A DNA stretch of 64,000 bases from Flavobacterium frigidimaris (GTDB lineage Bacteria > Bacteroidota > Bacteroidia > Flavobacteriales > Flavobacteriaceae), in NCBI GenBank assembly GCA_900129595.1, contig FQWG01000010.1:1-64000 (forward strand), written 5' to 3'. The number at the start of each line of letters is the position of its first letter. Within the stretch, counting starts at the first letter, position 1. The translations under genes and the position numbers were made by a program. Below are positions 44,735 to 53,253 of the stretch, one piece after another. The notes under the pieces are model-generated. The model had not been told where the DNA came from, did no database searches, and saw only the letters and a list, made by a program, of their open reading frames with translations.

Positions 44735-45442
44735 ATGAAAAGCATTATCATCGCCAGCACTTCTACCCTTCATGAAGGCAGCTATTTAGAATATCTATTA
44801 CCAACTTTGCAATTGCACTTTAAAAACTGCAAAAGCATCTTGTTTATTCCTTTTGCCCGACCAAGCGGTATCTCACATGATGATTACACCCAAAAAGTGG
44901 CACAAGCATTTTTTGCAATAAATATTAATGTAAAAGGAATTCATGAATTTGAAAATGCAGCAGACGCCATAAAAAATGCCGAAGGAATATTTACCGGCGG
45001 AGGAAACACTTTTTTACTGGTTACCCAATTATATAAGCACAACATTATGCAGCTCCTTTCGGAAACCGTAAAAAACGGAATACCGTATTTAGGAACAAGC
45101 GCAGGAAGTAATATTTGCGGCTTGTCTATGCAGACGACTAATGACATGCCAATAATTTACCCTCCAAGTTTCCAGACATTAGGATTAATTCCTTTTAATC
45201 TGAATCCACATTATCTAGATCCCGACACACAATCTAAACACATGGGAGAAACAAGAGAAACGAGAATCAAGGAATTTCATGCTTTTAATTCTATTCCTGT
45301 ATTAGGACTAAGAGAAGGAAGCTGGCTTGAAGTAAAAGGAGACAAAATCACTTTAAAAGGAAATTTATCCGCTCGTTTGTTTTTACAAAATCAAAACCCT
45401 GAGGAATTAGAAACAGAAAGTGATTTGAGTAATCTAAAATAA
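44735..45442 (+). CDS. pepE: Dipeptidase E (alpha-aspartyl dipeptidase)
   Basis: A cytoplasmic S51-family peptidase that cleaves dipeptides with N-terminal Asp. The nucleophile is Ser122 in GTSAGSN, GGGNTF near 88-93 is a family glycine loop, and NPHYLDPD near 178 holds the expected His. The length of 235 matches the family. It is divergent from the operon ending in the M1 peptidase. A repeat-type hairpin follows at 45460-45520. Confidence 0.93.
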   Translation: MKSIIIASTSTLHEGSYLEYLLPTLQLHFKNCKSILFIPFARPSGISHDDYTQKVAQAFFAININVKGIHEFENAADAIKNAEGIFTGGGNTFLLVTQLYKHNIMQLLSETVKNGIPYLGTSAGSNICGLSMQTTNDMPIIYPPSFQTLGLIPFNLNPHYLDPDTQSKHMGETRETRIKEFHAFNSIPVLGLREGSWLEVKGDKITLKGNLSARLFLQNQNPEELETESDLSNLK

Positions 45443-45459
45443 AATTCCAATATTTTTAA

Positions 45460-45520
45460 AAACCAAATTCCAAGTTTAAAAACAATCACCCAAAAGATTT
45501 AGGATTTGGAATTTGGGTTT
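45460..45520. repeat. AAATTCCAA-family hairpin between pepE and tRNA-Gly
   Basis: AAACCAAATTCCAA (45460-45473) pairs with TTGGAATTTGGGTTT (45506-45520) with one bulge. It has the same words as the hairpins at 18929 and 19794. It may end pepE transcription. Confidence 0.65.
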
Positions 45521-45555
45521 TAAAAATATGAGAATTTAGAAAATTGACCTAAAAG

Positions 45556-45584
45556 AAAAAATCCCCAAACAAATTGTTTGAGGA
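45556..45584 (-). terminator. Terminator after tRNA-Gly copy 1
   Basis: ATCCCCAAAC (45561-45570) pairs with GTTTGAGGAT (45575-45584) with one mismatch. The A-rich plus-strand tract to the left supplies the minus-strand T run. It lies 8 nt past the tRNA 3' end. Confidence 0.75.
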
Positions 45585-45592
45585 TCTTGAAG

Positions 45593-45665
<73 letters not shown>

Positions 45666-45677
45666 ATTAACCGGGTG

Positions 45678-45685
45678 CAAATATA
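45678..45685 (-). promoter_or_regulatory. -7 promoter element of tRNA-Gly copy 1
   Basis: The minus strand reads TATATTTG, then GCACC, 12 nt before the tRNA 5' end. Confidence 0.65.
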
Positions 45686-45737
45686 AGTAATTAAATTGTT
45701 TTAAAAAAATAAAAATCAATAATTATTTAATTTTGAT

Positions 45738-45770
45738 AAAAAAACCGAAACAACTAAGTTCCGGTTTTTT
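45738..45770 (-). terminator. Terminator after tRNA-Gly copy 2
   Basis: A stem of 45739-45751 with 45758-45770 (AAAAAACCG with CGGTTTTTT, one mismatch, then AAC/GTT). The plus-strand A run gives a T tract on the minus strand. It lies 2 nt past the tRNA 3' end. Confidence 0.8.
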
Positions 45771-45772
45771 AG

Positions 45773-45845
<73 letters not shown>

Positions 45846-45857
45846 ATTACCGTGGTG

Positions 45858-45865
45858 CAAATATA
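45858..45865 (-). promoter_or_regulatory. -7 promoter element of tRNA-Gly copy 2
   Basis: The minus strand reads TATATTTG, then GCACC, the same layout and spacing as copy 1. Confidence 0.65.
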
Positions 45866-45981
45866 AAAAATAAGTCAAGTTAAAAACAAGCTTTTTTGCA
45901 AAAAAAATCAATAAAAATCAACAATAATTTATAACCTATTTAAAACTAAAAAGTTATAGAATCATTTATTTTTCAAAAATC

Positions 45982-46419
45982 ATGAATATTATTAAAGAAA
46001 TACCATCAAAAGAAACATATATCGTCCGCCAGCCAATTCTTAGAAAAGGAAAACCTCTGGAAAGTTGCCAATTTGAAGGCGATGATCTTGAAACGACACA
46101 TCACTTCGGATTATTTGATAATGAAAATTTAACAGGAATTATTTCGCTATTCAGTAAAATCAATCCTATCTTTGCCGAAAAAAATCAAGCACAGATTCGA
46201 GGGATGGCAGTTTTAGAAACGCATCAGAAAAAGGGATTTGGCGAAAATTTAGTTAAACATTGCGAAACCTACTGCAATGCCAACAAAATTGATTTGATTT
46301 GGTTTAACGCCAGAACTACGGCTGTAGGTTTTTATAGAAAAATGAATTACCAACCCCTGGGTGAGCCATTTGAAATTAAAGACGTTGGTGAACACTATCT
46401 AATGTTTAAAAATTTATAG
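45982..46419 (+). CDS. GNAT-family N-acetyltransferase
   Basis: A 145-residue cytoplasmic protein. The acetyl-CoA loop is about residues 88-95 (KGFGENLVKHCE, matching the RxxGxG/A pattern weakly as KKGFGENL), preceded by the strand IRGMAVLETHQ and followed by WFNARTTAVGFYRKMNYQ, a normal GNAT C-terminal motif. The substrate is unknown. It ends 1 nt before the L,D-transpeptidase start, so the two are likely co-transcribed. Confidence 0.85.
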   Translation: MNIIKEIPSKETYIVRQPILRKGKPLESCQFEGDDLETTHHFGLFDNENLTGIISLFSKINPIFAEKNQAQIRGMAVLETHQKKGFGENLVKHCETYCNANKIDLIWFNARTTAVGFYRKMNYQPLGEPFEIKDVGEHYLMFKNL

Positions 46420-46420
46420 A

Positions 46421-48007
46421 ATGAAGAAACTTTACTTCTTATTGGTAATATGCATTTTTATTGGCTGTAAAAAGGAAACACCCAAAATTATTCCTGCTGT
46501 GGTAAAAAGAGCCGCACCGGCAATCATACTTACTGATGAAAGAAAAGTACAAATAGATACTGCCCTTCTAAGCACTTTTAAGAGCGAAACACTCAAACAA
46601 TTTTATAATTCATCTGAAAACACAACCGTTTGGGGCAATCTCAAAAAGAGAACTTATGTTTTATCCCAACTATCAAAAGCAGAAGAACTAGGTTTAAATC
46701 CGGAAGATTATAAGGCCTCAAAACTAAAAAAATTCGAAGAAAAGATCAACAATCTAACAGATGCTGATCTTGCAACTTATGATATATTACTGACTTATAA
46801 TTTCGAAAAATACCTGAACCATCTTTATAAAGGAAAACTAAATCCTAAAAATCTATACCGAGACTGGGATCTGGACGAAAAAACATTTGATGTTAACGAC
46901 GTTCTTATAAAAGGTTTTAATAAAAACAAACTAGACAGTGTTGTTGAGAACATTCAGTCAAAAGCATATACTTACAAACAACTTTTAAAAGCGCTTGAAA
47001 TCATCAACACCTTCCCGGATGACAACATCAAAACTATTGAATCTGCAGAAAAAATAACATTACGAGACACTAATTCAGCTTTAATAAACATAAAAAAAAG
47101 ACTGCTGTATTGGCAAGATATGACTGGAAAAGACAGCCTGACACAAATTTACAATCAAAAAACATTTGAATCTGTTAAGAAATTTCAGGAAAGACATGGC
47201 TTGGCTTCGGACGGTGTTATTGGCATTGGAACGATAAATGCTTTAAACTATTCTAAAGAAAAAAGGAAACAACAAATTATTGCCAATCTGGAACGTTGGA
47301 GATGGTACACCAATGAGTTAGCCGAAAATTACTTTATTATCAACATCCCTGATTACAGTTTAAATGTTGTTGAAGGGCAGGATACTACTTTGGTTCGTAA
47401 CATTGTAGTTGGAACAAGCAAAAGAAAAACACCTATTATAACATCGACGTTGCGAACAGTTGTTTTTAACCCAACATGGACAGTTCCGCCTACAATACTA
47501 AAAGAAGACGTTGTTCCGGCCATGAAAAGAAACCGAAACTATCTGGCCAATAAAAATATCACCATATATGATACTGCCGGAAAAGTGGTCGATCCGAATT
47601 CATGGAATGAAAACAAACCCGGAAATTATCGTTATGTTCAAAGTCCAGGCTACAATAACGCATTGGGATTAATGAAAATTCTGTTCCCGAACAACCACAG
47701 CGTTTATTTGCACGATACCAATCATCGTAACAACTTTGGAAGAAGCAATCGATCCTTAAGCTCAGGATGTGTTCGTGTTGAAAATCCATTAGAACTGGCA
47801 GAACACATTTTAGATGATTCTGAAAAATGGTCAAAAGACAGGATTGATACTATAATTGCTTCAAAGAAAACGACAAGCATCAAAATCACAAAAAAATACG
47901 CACTGTACCAATGGTACTGGACAGCCTGGAGCAAAAAAAATCAGCTCATTTTCAGAGCTGATATTTATAATCTTGATTCGGATTTGTATGCTAAATTAAG
48001 AAATTAA
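46421..48007 (+). CDS. L,D-transpeptidase with peptidoglycan-binding domain (YcbB-like lipoprotein)
   Basis: A 528-residue envelope enzyme that can form 3-3 cross-links or attach proteins to peptidoglycan. The lipoprotein signal is MKKLYFLLVICIFIGCKKET (Cys16). After a helical region there is a peptidoglycan-binding domain (about 238-285, FQERHGLASDGVIGIGT) and a YkuD catalytic domain (about 300-475) with HDTNHRNNFGR and the nucleophile Cys450 in SSGCVR. Its 3' end overlaps the convergent L,D-transpeptidase gene by 12 bp. Confidence 0.92.
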   Translation: MKKLYFLLVICIFIGCKKETPKIIPAVVKRAAPAIILTDERKVQIDTALLSTFKSETLKQFYNSSENTTVWGNLKKRTYVLSQLSKAEELGLNPEDYKASKLKKFEEKINNLTDADLATYDILLTYNFEKYLNHLYKGKLNPKNLYRDWDLDEKTFDVNDVLIKGFNKNKLDSVVENIQSKAYTYKQLLKALEIINTFPDDNIKTIESAEKITLRDTNSALINIKKRLLYWQDMTGKDSLTQIYNQKTFESVKKFQERHGLASDGVIGIGTINALNYSKEKRKQQIIANLERWRWYTNELAENYFIINIPDYSLNVVEGQDTTLVRNIVVGTSKRKTPIITSTLRTVVFNPTWTVPPTILKEDVVPAMKRNRNYLANKNITIYDTAGKVVDPNSWNENKPGNYRYVQSPGYNNALGLMKILFPNNHSVYLHDTNHRNNFGRSNRSLSSGCVRVENPLELAEHILDDSEKWSKDRIDTIIASKKTTSIKITKKYALYQWYWTAWSKKNQLIFRADIYNLDSDLYAKLRN

Positions 48008-48718
48008 TTTTTCTTCCATCGCAAAACTTCTTGACGGATGGTAGATATACAAACACGACTTATTTTTTATAGTTTCAATTATTTCATCCGTCAATTCAAC
48101 CGGAATCGCAGGACATCCTAGGCTTCTGCCTAAACGTTTATTGTTTCTGATAAAAGAATCCGAAACATAATCAGCACCATGTATCACCACTGCTCTTTCG
48201 CGGGCATGATCATTAACACCTCTTTCTAATCCGTCTAAACGTAAAGAAGCTCCATGTTTTCCCTGATAGATTTCTCCCGTTGCATAAAATCCTAAACTGC
48301 TTTTAAAAGATGAATTTGAATTTGAAAAATCCGATGCAAATTCTTCTCCGGTATTTTTTCCGTGAGCAACTAAAGAATTAAACAAAATTGTATTTGTGGC
48401 TAAGTCGATTACCCAAAGACGTTTTGTGTTTGATGACAAACTAAAGTCAATAAGCGTCAGGATATCTTTTTGAACAACTCCTTTTTCTTTAAGTAAATAA
48501 AATCCTTTCAGGGCTTCAGAAAAAGTTCTTAACTCAGGCAAATTAAAATTTTTAGAATTTAACGTATGATAAATACTTTCAATTTTTGATTCGACAGTAA
48601 GTTTTTCAACTTTCGCAATGCTTTTTGTTGCAGCCTTTTTAATTTCGGGAGTGTTATTTGAATCTTTACCAAAAGATAATAGCAAAAACACCAACAGTGG
48701 ATAAATTTTGTAAATCAT
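47996..48718 (-). CDS. L,D-transpeptidase catalytic-domain protein (YkuD_2 type)
   Basis: A 240-residue exported protein of a second, unrelated L,D-transpeptidase group. The signal or anchor is about 1-17. The catalytic region contains VVIHGADYV (His near 176) and Cys202 in RSLGCPAIP. This family is annotated as murein L,D-transpeptidase catalytic domain; its activity is less studied. It is convergent with, and overlaps by 12 bp, the larger enzyme. A good promoter lies upstream. Confidence 0.85.
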   Translation of the reverse strand: MIYKIYPLLVFLLLSFGKDSNNTPEIKKAATKSIAKVEKLTVESKIESIYHTLNSKNFNLPELRTFSEALKGFYLLKEKGVVQKDILTLIDFSLSSNTKRLWVIDLATNTILFNSLVAHGKNTGEEFASDFSNSNSSFKSSLGFYATGEIYQGKHGASLRLDGLERGVNDHARERAVVIHGADYVSDSFIRNNKRLGRSLGCPAIPVELTDEIIETIKNKSCLYIYHPSRSFAMEEKLIS

Positions 48719-48755
48719 TGAATTTCTTTAGGTTAATAATAAAATTTGGGTAAGG

Positions 48756-48785
48756 CAAAAGTATAAAAAAAATATACTTATCAAA
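48756..48785 (-). promoter_or_regulatory. Promoter of the YkuD_2 gene
   Basis: On the minus strand TTTG (48782-48785), an 18-nt spacer, then TACTTTTG (48756-48763). This is the best two-part match to TTTG-N19-TAnnTTTG in the window. Confidence 0.75.
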
Positions 48786-49229
48786 ATATATGTCTGTAAA
48801 TCAGGCCTTTTTTGTTTAAACTTTAACAAAACCCAAGTAATAAATTAGCATTTGGACTAAAAAACAAATAATTTTGTAAGATTTTTACTTATTGCCAAAA
48901 TCTAAACGTTTTGAGCCTTTTTCTTAAAGAAAACACAACAAATACTAATTATTACAACAAAAAATACAATAATTCAAAAACACAGTATGCTAACGATAAA
49001 AACTCTAATTTTATTATAAATGACACCAATAAAATTTATTCTTATCTCATTTAAGCTCTTTTTTGCAAATACCAACAGACAATAACTGACCTTAAAACAA
49101 GCTTAGAAAGTTAGCGTGTGCTGAATTAATTTTAAAAAATAAAGACTTCTTTAGCTAATTTATTATTTTTTAATACAGTTCATTTTATTAAACATAATTG
49201 TCGCAAATGCATCCTTTCAAATTTTAGAA
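48786..49229. other. Gene-free AT-rich stretch between L,D-transpeptidase and gpmI
   Basis: About 440 bases of AT-rich DNA between two divergent genes. I see no reading frame, tRNA, hairpin with a T tail or repeat of note here. The gpmI promoter begins at 49236. Confidence 0.6.
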
Positions 49230-49235
49230 ATGACT

Positions 49236-49243
49236 TATCTTTG
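49236..49243 (+). promoter_or_regulatory. -7 promoter element of gpmI
   Basis: TATCTTTG matches TAnnTTTG; TTTC (49214-49217) lies 18 nt before it. The start of transcription would be near 49249, downstream of the ATG at 49230, which rules that ATG out. Confidence 0.65.
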
Positions 49244-49259
49244 TAAAAAACTAAAAATG

Positions 49260-50777
49260 ATGAACAAAAAAGTAATACTTATGATTTTAGACGGTTGGGG
49301 AAAATCTCCTGACCCTAAAGTATCTGCAATAGACAACGCAAACGTTCCTTTTATAAACAGTCTTTATCAAAATTACCCAAGCGCACAACTTAGAACTGAC
49401 GGATTAAATGTTGGTTTACCTGAAGGTCAAATGGGAAACAGTGAAGTTGGGCACATGAATCTTGGTGCCGGAAGAATCGTCTATCAGGATTTAGCCAAAA
49501 TAAACTTAGCGGTAGCACACCAGACACTTGCCAAAGAACAAGTACTTGTTGACGCTTTTACCTATGCTAAAGAAAACAATAAAAAAGTACACTTTTTAGG
49601 ATTAGTTTCAGACGGAGGAGTTCACTCTCATACGTCTCACTTACGCGGACTAATTGATGCATCACAGGAATATGGTTTAGAGAATGTTTTTGTTCACGCT
49701 TTTACTGACGGACGTGATGTTGACCCGAAATCCGGTGCAAAATACATTCAGGATTTAGAAGAACACATTAAAGATACTCCTGTAAAAATCGCTTCGATCA
49801 TTGGCCGTTACTATGCTATGGACCGTGACAAACGTTGGGAACGTGTAAAACTAGCTTATGACCTGGTTGTTAACGCAATTGGAACACCATCTAAAAATGC
49901 CGTTGCCAGTATTCTGGACAGCTACGCGAATCATATTACTGACGAATTTATTGCTCCGATTGTAATGGTTGACGAAGAAGAAAAACCATTAGCAACAATT
50001 GTAGAAGGTGATGTTGTAATCTTCTTTAATTTTAGAACTGACAGAGGCCGTGAACTTACAGAAGCGCTTTCGCAACAAGATTTTCACGAGCAGAACATGC
50101 ACAAACTAAACCTATATTATGTAACACTTACGAATTACGACGAAACGTATAAAAACGTAAAAGTAGTTTACAATAAAGATAATATTACTGAAACACTTGG
50201 TGAGGTTTTAGAAAAAGCCGGTAAAAAACAAATTCGTATTGCCGAAACTGAGAAATATCCGCACGTTACGTTTTTCTTCTCCGGCGGTAGAGAAACTCCT
50301 TTTGAGGGCGAATCACGTATCTTAAGAAACTCTCCTAAAGTAGCGACCTATGATTTACAACCGGAAATGAGTGCTTTTGAACTTACAGCTGCTCTTGTTC
50401 CTGAACTAAACAAAGGCGAAGTTGATTTTGTTTGTCTGAATTTTGCCAATGGAGACATGGTGGGACATACAGGTATCATGAGCGCTGCAATTCTTGCCTG
50501 CGAAGCGGTTGACGCTTGCGTAAAACAAGTTATCGAAGCAGCTCTTGCCAACGATTATACTACAATTGTAATTGCCGATCACGGAAATTGCGAAACAATG
50601 ATTAATCCTGACGGAAGTCCGAATACAGCACACACAACAAACCCGGTGCCGATTATCTTAGTTGACAAAGAATTAAAAAACATCCAGAATGGTGTTCTAG
50701 GTGATATCGCTCCTACTATCTTAGAATTAATGGGAGTTCAGCAACCAAATGCAATGACTTGTCATTCATTGTTGTAG
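49260..50777 (+). CDS. gpmI: 2,3-bisphosphoglycerate-independent phosphoglycerate mutase
   Basis: Glycolytic enzyme interconverting 3- and 2-phosphoglycerate with two Mn ions. The start ATG at 49260 gives MNKKVILMILDGWGKSPD and 505 residues, the family norm; the in-frame ATG at 49230 lies upstream of the predicted transcription start. The catalytic Ser is in MGNSEVGHMNLGAG (about 60-73), and metal ligands are in LDGWG, CNFANGDMVGHTG and ADHGNCE. A strong terminator follows. Confidence 0.97.
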   Translation: MNKKVILMILDGWGKSPDPKVSAIDNANVPFINSLYQNYPSAQLRTDGLNVGLPEGQMGNSEVGHMNLGAGRIVYQDLAKINLAVAHQTLAKEQVLVDAFTYAKENNKKVHFLGLVSDGGVHSHTSHLRGLIDASQEYGLENVFVHAFTDGRDVDPKSGAKYIQDLEEHIKDTPVKIASIIGRYYAMDRDKRWERVKLAYDLVVNAIGTPSKNAVASILDSYANHITDEFIAPIVMVDEEEKPLATIVEGDVVIFFNFRTDRGRELTEALSQQDFHEQNMHKLNLYYVTLTNYDETYKNVKVVYNKDNITETLGEVLEKAGKKQIRIAETEKYPHVTFFFSGGRETPFEGESRILRNSPKVATYDLQPEMSAFELTAALVPELNKGEVDFVCLNFANGDMVGHTGIMSAAILACEAVDACVKQVIEAALANDYTTIVIADHGNCETMINPDGSPNTAHTTNPVPIILVDKELKNIQNGVLGDIAPTILELMGVQQPNAMTCHSLL

Positions 50778-50795
50778 AAAACTCTTTTCAATACA

Positions 50796-50834
50796 AAAAA
50801 GCTGCTCTAAATATTTAGGGCAGCTTTTTTTTTG
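50796..50834 (+). terminator. Terminator after gpmI
   Basis: AAAAAAGCTGC (50796-50806) pairs with GCAGCTTTTTT (50821-50831), extended inward by TCTA/TAGG pairs, and ends in nine T. Confidence 0.92.
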
Positions 50835-50864
50835 CATAAATAAGAGTCAAAATTTCTTTATTGA

Positions 50865-50877
50865 TAGTAATACTATT
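50865..50877. promoter_or_regulatory. Dyad operator candidate in the tetR promoter
   Basis: ATAGTA-A-TACTAT is a perfect 13-bp dyad directly before the -7 element at 50878. A repressor bound here would block the promoter, which fits autoregulation by the TetR-type protein encoded 25 bp downstream. Confidence 0.6.
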
Positions 50878-50885
50878 ATATTTGC
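50878..50885 (+). promoter_or_regulatory. -7 promoter element of the tetR-export operon
   Basis: TATATTTG, a perfect TAnnTTTG match, 16 nt before the tetR ATG at 50902. Confidence 0.65.
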
Positions 50886-50901
50886 ATTTAAAGTAATTGT
50901 T

Positions 50902-51573
50902 ATGGAAATTATACTATCAAATATAAAAATGCAGGTAAACGAAAAGATTTATGTAAAAGATCCGGAAACATCTGCATTGGGAAAAAAAATAATTGAGCAA
51001 AGTATTCTCCTTATCGACGCTATTGGTTTTGACAATTTTACCTTTAAAAAATTAGGAGAAAAAATAGGGTCAAACGAGAGTTCTATTTATCGTTATTTCG
51101 AAAACAAACACAAATTATTAGTATATTTATCTTCATGGTATTGGAGCTGGATGGAATACAAACTTGTTTTTACCACCACTAATATTACAGACAAAAAAGA
51201 AAAGCTCAGGAAAGCCATTACTATCGTTACCGAAAAAATAACGAATGATGTCTCAGCAGACCATATCAACGAAGCAATTTTGAATAAAATAATAATTGCA
51301 GAATTCACAAAAACGCTTCATACAAAAGAAGTTGACCAGGAAAACAAAGAAGGTTTTTTTCTAATCTATAAAAGGGTTATCAACAGGGTTGTTGCTATTG
51401 TAAAGGAAGTAAATCCTGAATATCCGTTTGCAAAATCATTAGTTTCAACGATTGTTGAAGGAAGCCTGCATCAACATTTTCTAACGGATCATTTAAAAAC
51501 AATTACAGATTGCAATGAAAATGTTACAACGACTCAATTTTACTTAAATCTTGCAGAAAACGTTTTACGCTAA
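50902..51573 (+). CDS. TetR/AcrR-family transcriptional regulator
   Basis: A 223-residue protein. The helix-turn-helix is about residues 28-75 (IIEQSILLIDAIGFDNFTF, then KLGEKIGSNESSIYRYFENK), typical of TetR proteins. The C-terminal ligand domain (about 80-223) is not recognisable by sequence. It is the first gene of the unit, 15 nt before the ABC transporter gene, so it likely represses the exporter and itself through the dyad at 50865. An ATG at codon 10 is another possible start. Confidence 0.9.
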   Translation: MEIILSNIKMQVNEKIYVKDPETSALGKKIIEQSILLIDAIGFDNFTFKKLGEKIGSNESSIYRYFENKHKLLVYLSSWYWSWMEYKLVFTTTNITDKKEKLRKAITIVTEKITNDVSADHINEAILNKIIIAEFTKTLHTKEVDQENKEGFFLIYKRVINRVVAIVKEVNPEYPFAKSLVSTIVEGSLHQHFLTDHLKTITDCNENVTTTQFYLNLAENVLR

Positions 51574-51588
51574 TTACAAATACAAACT

Positions 51589-53250
51589 ATGACTCCATTA
51601 AAACGATTTTACAATTTACTTGAACTGGATAAAAAAGACATTTACCAAATCTTATTTTACGCCATTTTTGCCGGATTAATAAGTCTTTCGCTTCCGTTGG
51701 GAATTCAGGCCATCATTACTTTTATACAGTCCGGAAGAGTAAGCGCATCCTGGATTGTACTGATTATACTGGTTGTTGCCGGGGTTGCACTTGTTGGCGT
51801 TTTGTCTTTGATGCAATTGCGAATTACAGAAAACTTACAGCAAAAGATATTTGTGAGGGCTTCGTTTGAATTCGCCGCCCGTTTGCCAAAAATAAAATCA
51901 GAAGAATTATACGGTACTTATCCGCCGGAACTGACCAATCGTTTTTTTGATACGATGATCATTCAAAAAGGGACTTCAAAGTTATTAACTGATTTTTCTG
52001 CTGCTTTACTGCAAATTACGTTTGGAATTATTTTACTCTCTTTATATCATCCCTTTTTTATTGTCTTTGGTCTTTTATTGTTTTTGCTTCTGTACTTCAT
52101 TTTTAGATTTTCGTATAAAACAGGATTGGAAACCAGTCTGAAAGAATCAAAATTCAAATATAAAGTTGCCAGCTGGCTGCAGGAAATGGCGCGTAATAAT
52201 TTTAGTTTCAGAAATGAATTAAACTATGATTTTGCTCTTCAGAAAAACAACTCAATAGTAACCGGTTACCTGAATTATCGCGAGAAACATTTTAGCGTTA
52301 TCAAAAGGCAGTTTATACAATTGATCATTTTTAAAGTTATCATTACAGCAAGCTTACTGTCTATTGGAGGCTATCTTGTATTGAGTCAGGAAATGAATAT
52401 TGGACAATTTGTTGCTGCAGAAATTATTATTTTACTTGTCATTAATTCTGTCGAAAAGATCATTATCGGACTTGAAAGTTTCTATGACGTTCTGACTTCG
52501 GTTGAAAAGATAGGTCAGGTAACTGATTTAGAATTAGAAGAAAATTCAGATTCACAAAACGAGCTTTGCTACAACAACATTACTTTAGAAACTGAAAATT
52601 TAAAATTCAAATTTCCCGATTCGCAAATCAATGCTTTAGATTCTATCTCTCTTAAAATAGAACAAGGCGAAAAAATTGTAATTGACGGTCAGAATGGTTC
52701 CGGAAAAACAACTCTTATCCGGGTATTGTCCGGTTTATTAAAACAAAGTTCAGGTGCTTTTTATATTAATGATGATACTTTTAGAAAAATAAACCTAAAA
52801 CAATACCGCTCACAAATTGGCAGTATTATTCATAACGAAACGCCTTTTGAAGGCACTATTCTTGAAAACATCACTTTTAATGATCCTGCGATCAGTACCG
52901 AAGATTTAAAATGGGCAATTGACGGCGTTCAGCTTAGTCCGTTAATCAAATTGCTGCCAAAAGGTTTAAATACACATATTTATCCTGAAGGAAGACAGTT
53001 ATCTTCTTCTAATGCCCAAAAAATTCTATTGGCCAGAAGTATAATACACAGACCAAAAGTGCTGTTTTACGAAGATCCAACAGACACTATGGATGAAAAT
53101 GTTGCGAATGAGATTATTGATTTTATCACGTCTGATAAAAACAAATGGACGATTATTGTTTCTTCTAAAAATCCTTACTGGAAAACAAAATCGACCCGAC
53201 AAATAACGATGCAAAACGGCCTTATTATACTGGATCAAAAAAAACAATAA
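51589..53250 (+). CDS. ABC exporter (membrane plus ATPase domain) with degenerate ATPase motifs
   Basis: A 553-residue half-transporter: six transmembrane helices (about 15-300), then a nucleotide-binding domain (about 330-553). Walker A GQNGSGKTT (367-375) is intact. The Q-loop Gln is His415, the signature reads LSSSN (471-475) where LSGGQ is usual, Walker B ends Glu495-Asp496 where Asp-Glu is usual, and the H-loop His is replaced by Ser526. No peptidase domain is present. It lies 3 nt before the HlyD gene, so it is predicted to work with the HlyD and TolC proteins as a type I-like exporter. The cargo is unknown. Confidence 0.85.
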   Translation: MTPLKRFYNLLELDKKDIYQILFYAIFAGLISLSLPLGIQAIITFIQSGRVSASWIVLIILVVAGVALVGVLSLMQLRITENLQQKIFVRASFEFAARLPKIKSEELYGTYPPELTNRFFDTMIIQKGTSKLLTDFSAALLQITFGIILLSLYHPFFIVFGLLLFLLLYFIFRFSYKTGLETSLKESKFKYKVASWLQEMARNNFSFRNELNYDFALQKNNSIVTGYLNYREKHFSVIKRQFIQLIIFKVIITASLLSIGGYLVLSQEMNIGQFVAAEIIILLVINSVEKIIIGLESFYDVLTSVEKIGQVTDLELEENSDSQNELCYNNITLETENLKFKFPDSQINALDSISLKIEQGEKIVIDGQNGSGKTTLIRVLSGLLKQSSGAFYINDDTFRKINLKQYRSQIGSIIHNETPFEGTILENITFNDPAISTEDLKWAIDGVQLSPLIKLLPKGLNTHIYPEGRQLSSSNAQKILLARSIIHRPKVLFYEDPTDTMDENVANEIIDFITSDKNKWTIIVSSKNPYWKTKSTRQITMQNGLIILDQKKQ

Positions 53251-53253
53251 GTC

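Noticed and set aside
49230..49259. Upstream ATG for gpmI
   Set aside because: It lies upstream of the predicted transcription start set by TATCTTTG at 49236-49243; the start at 49260 matches the family.
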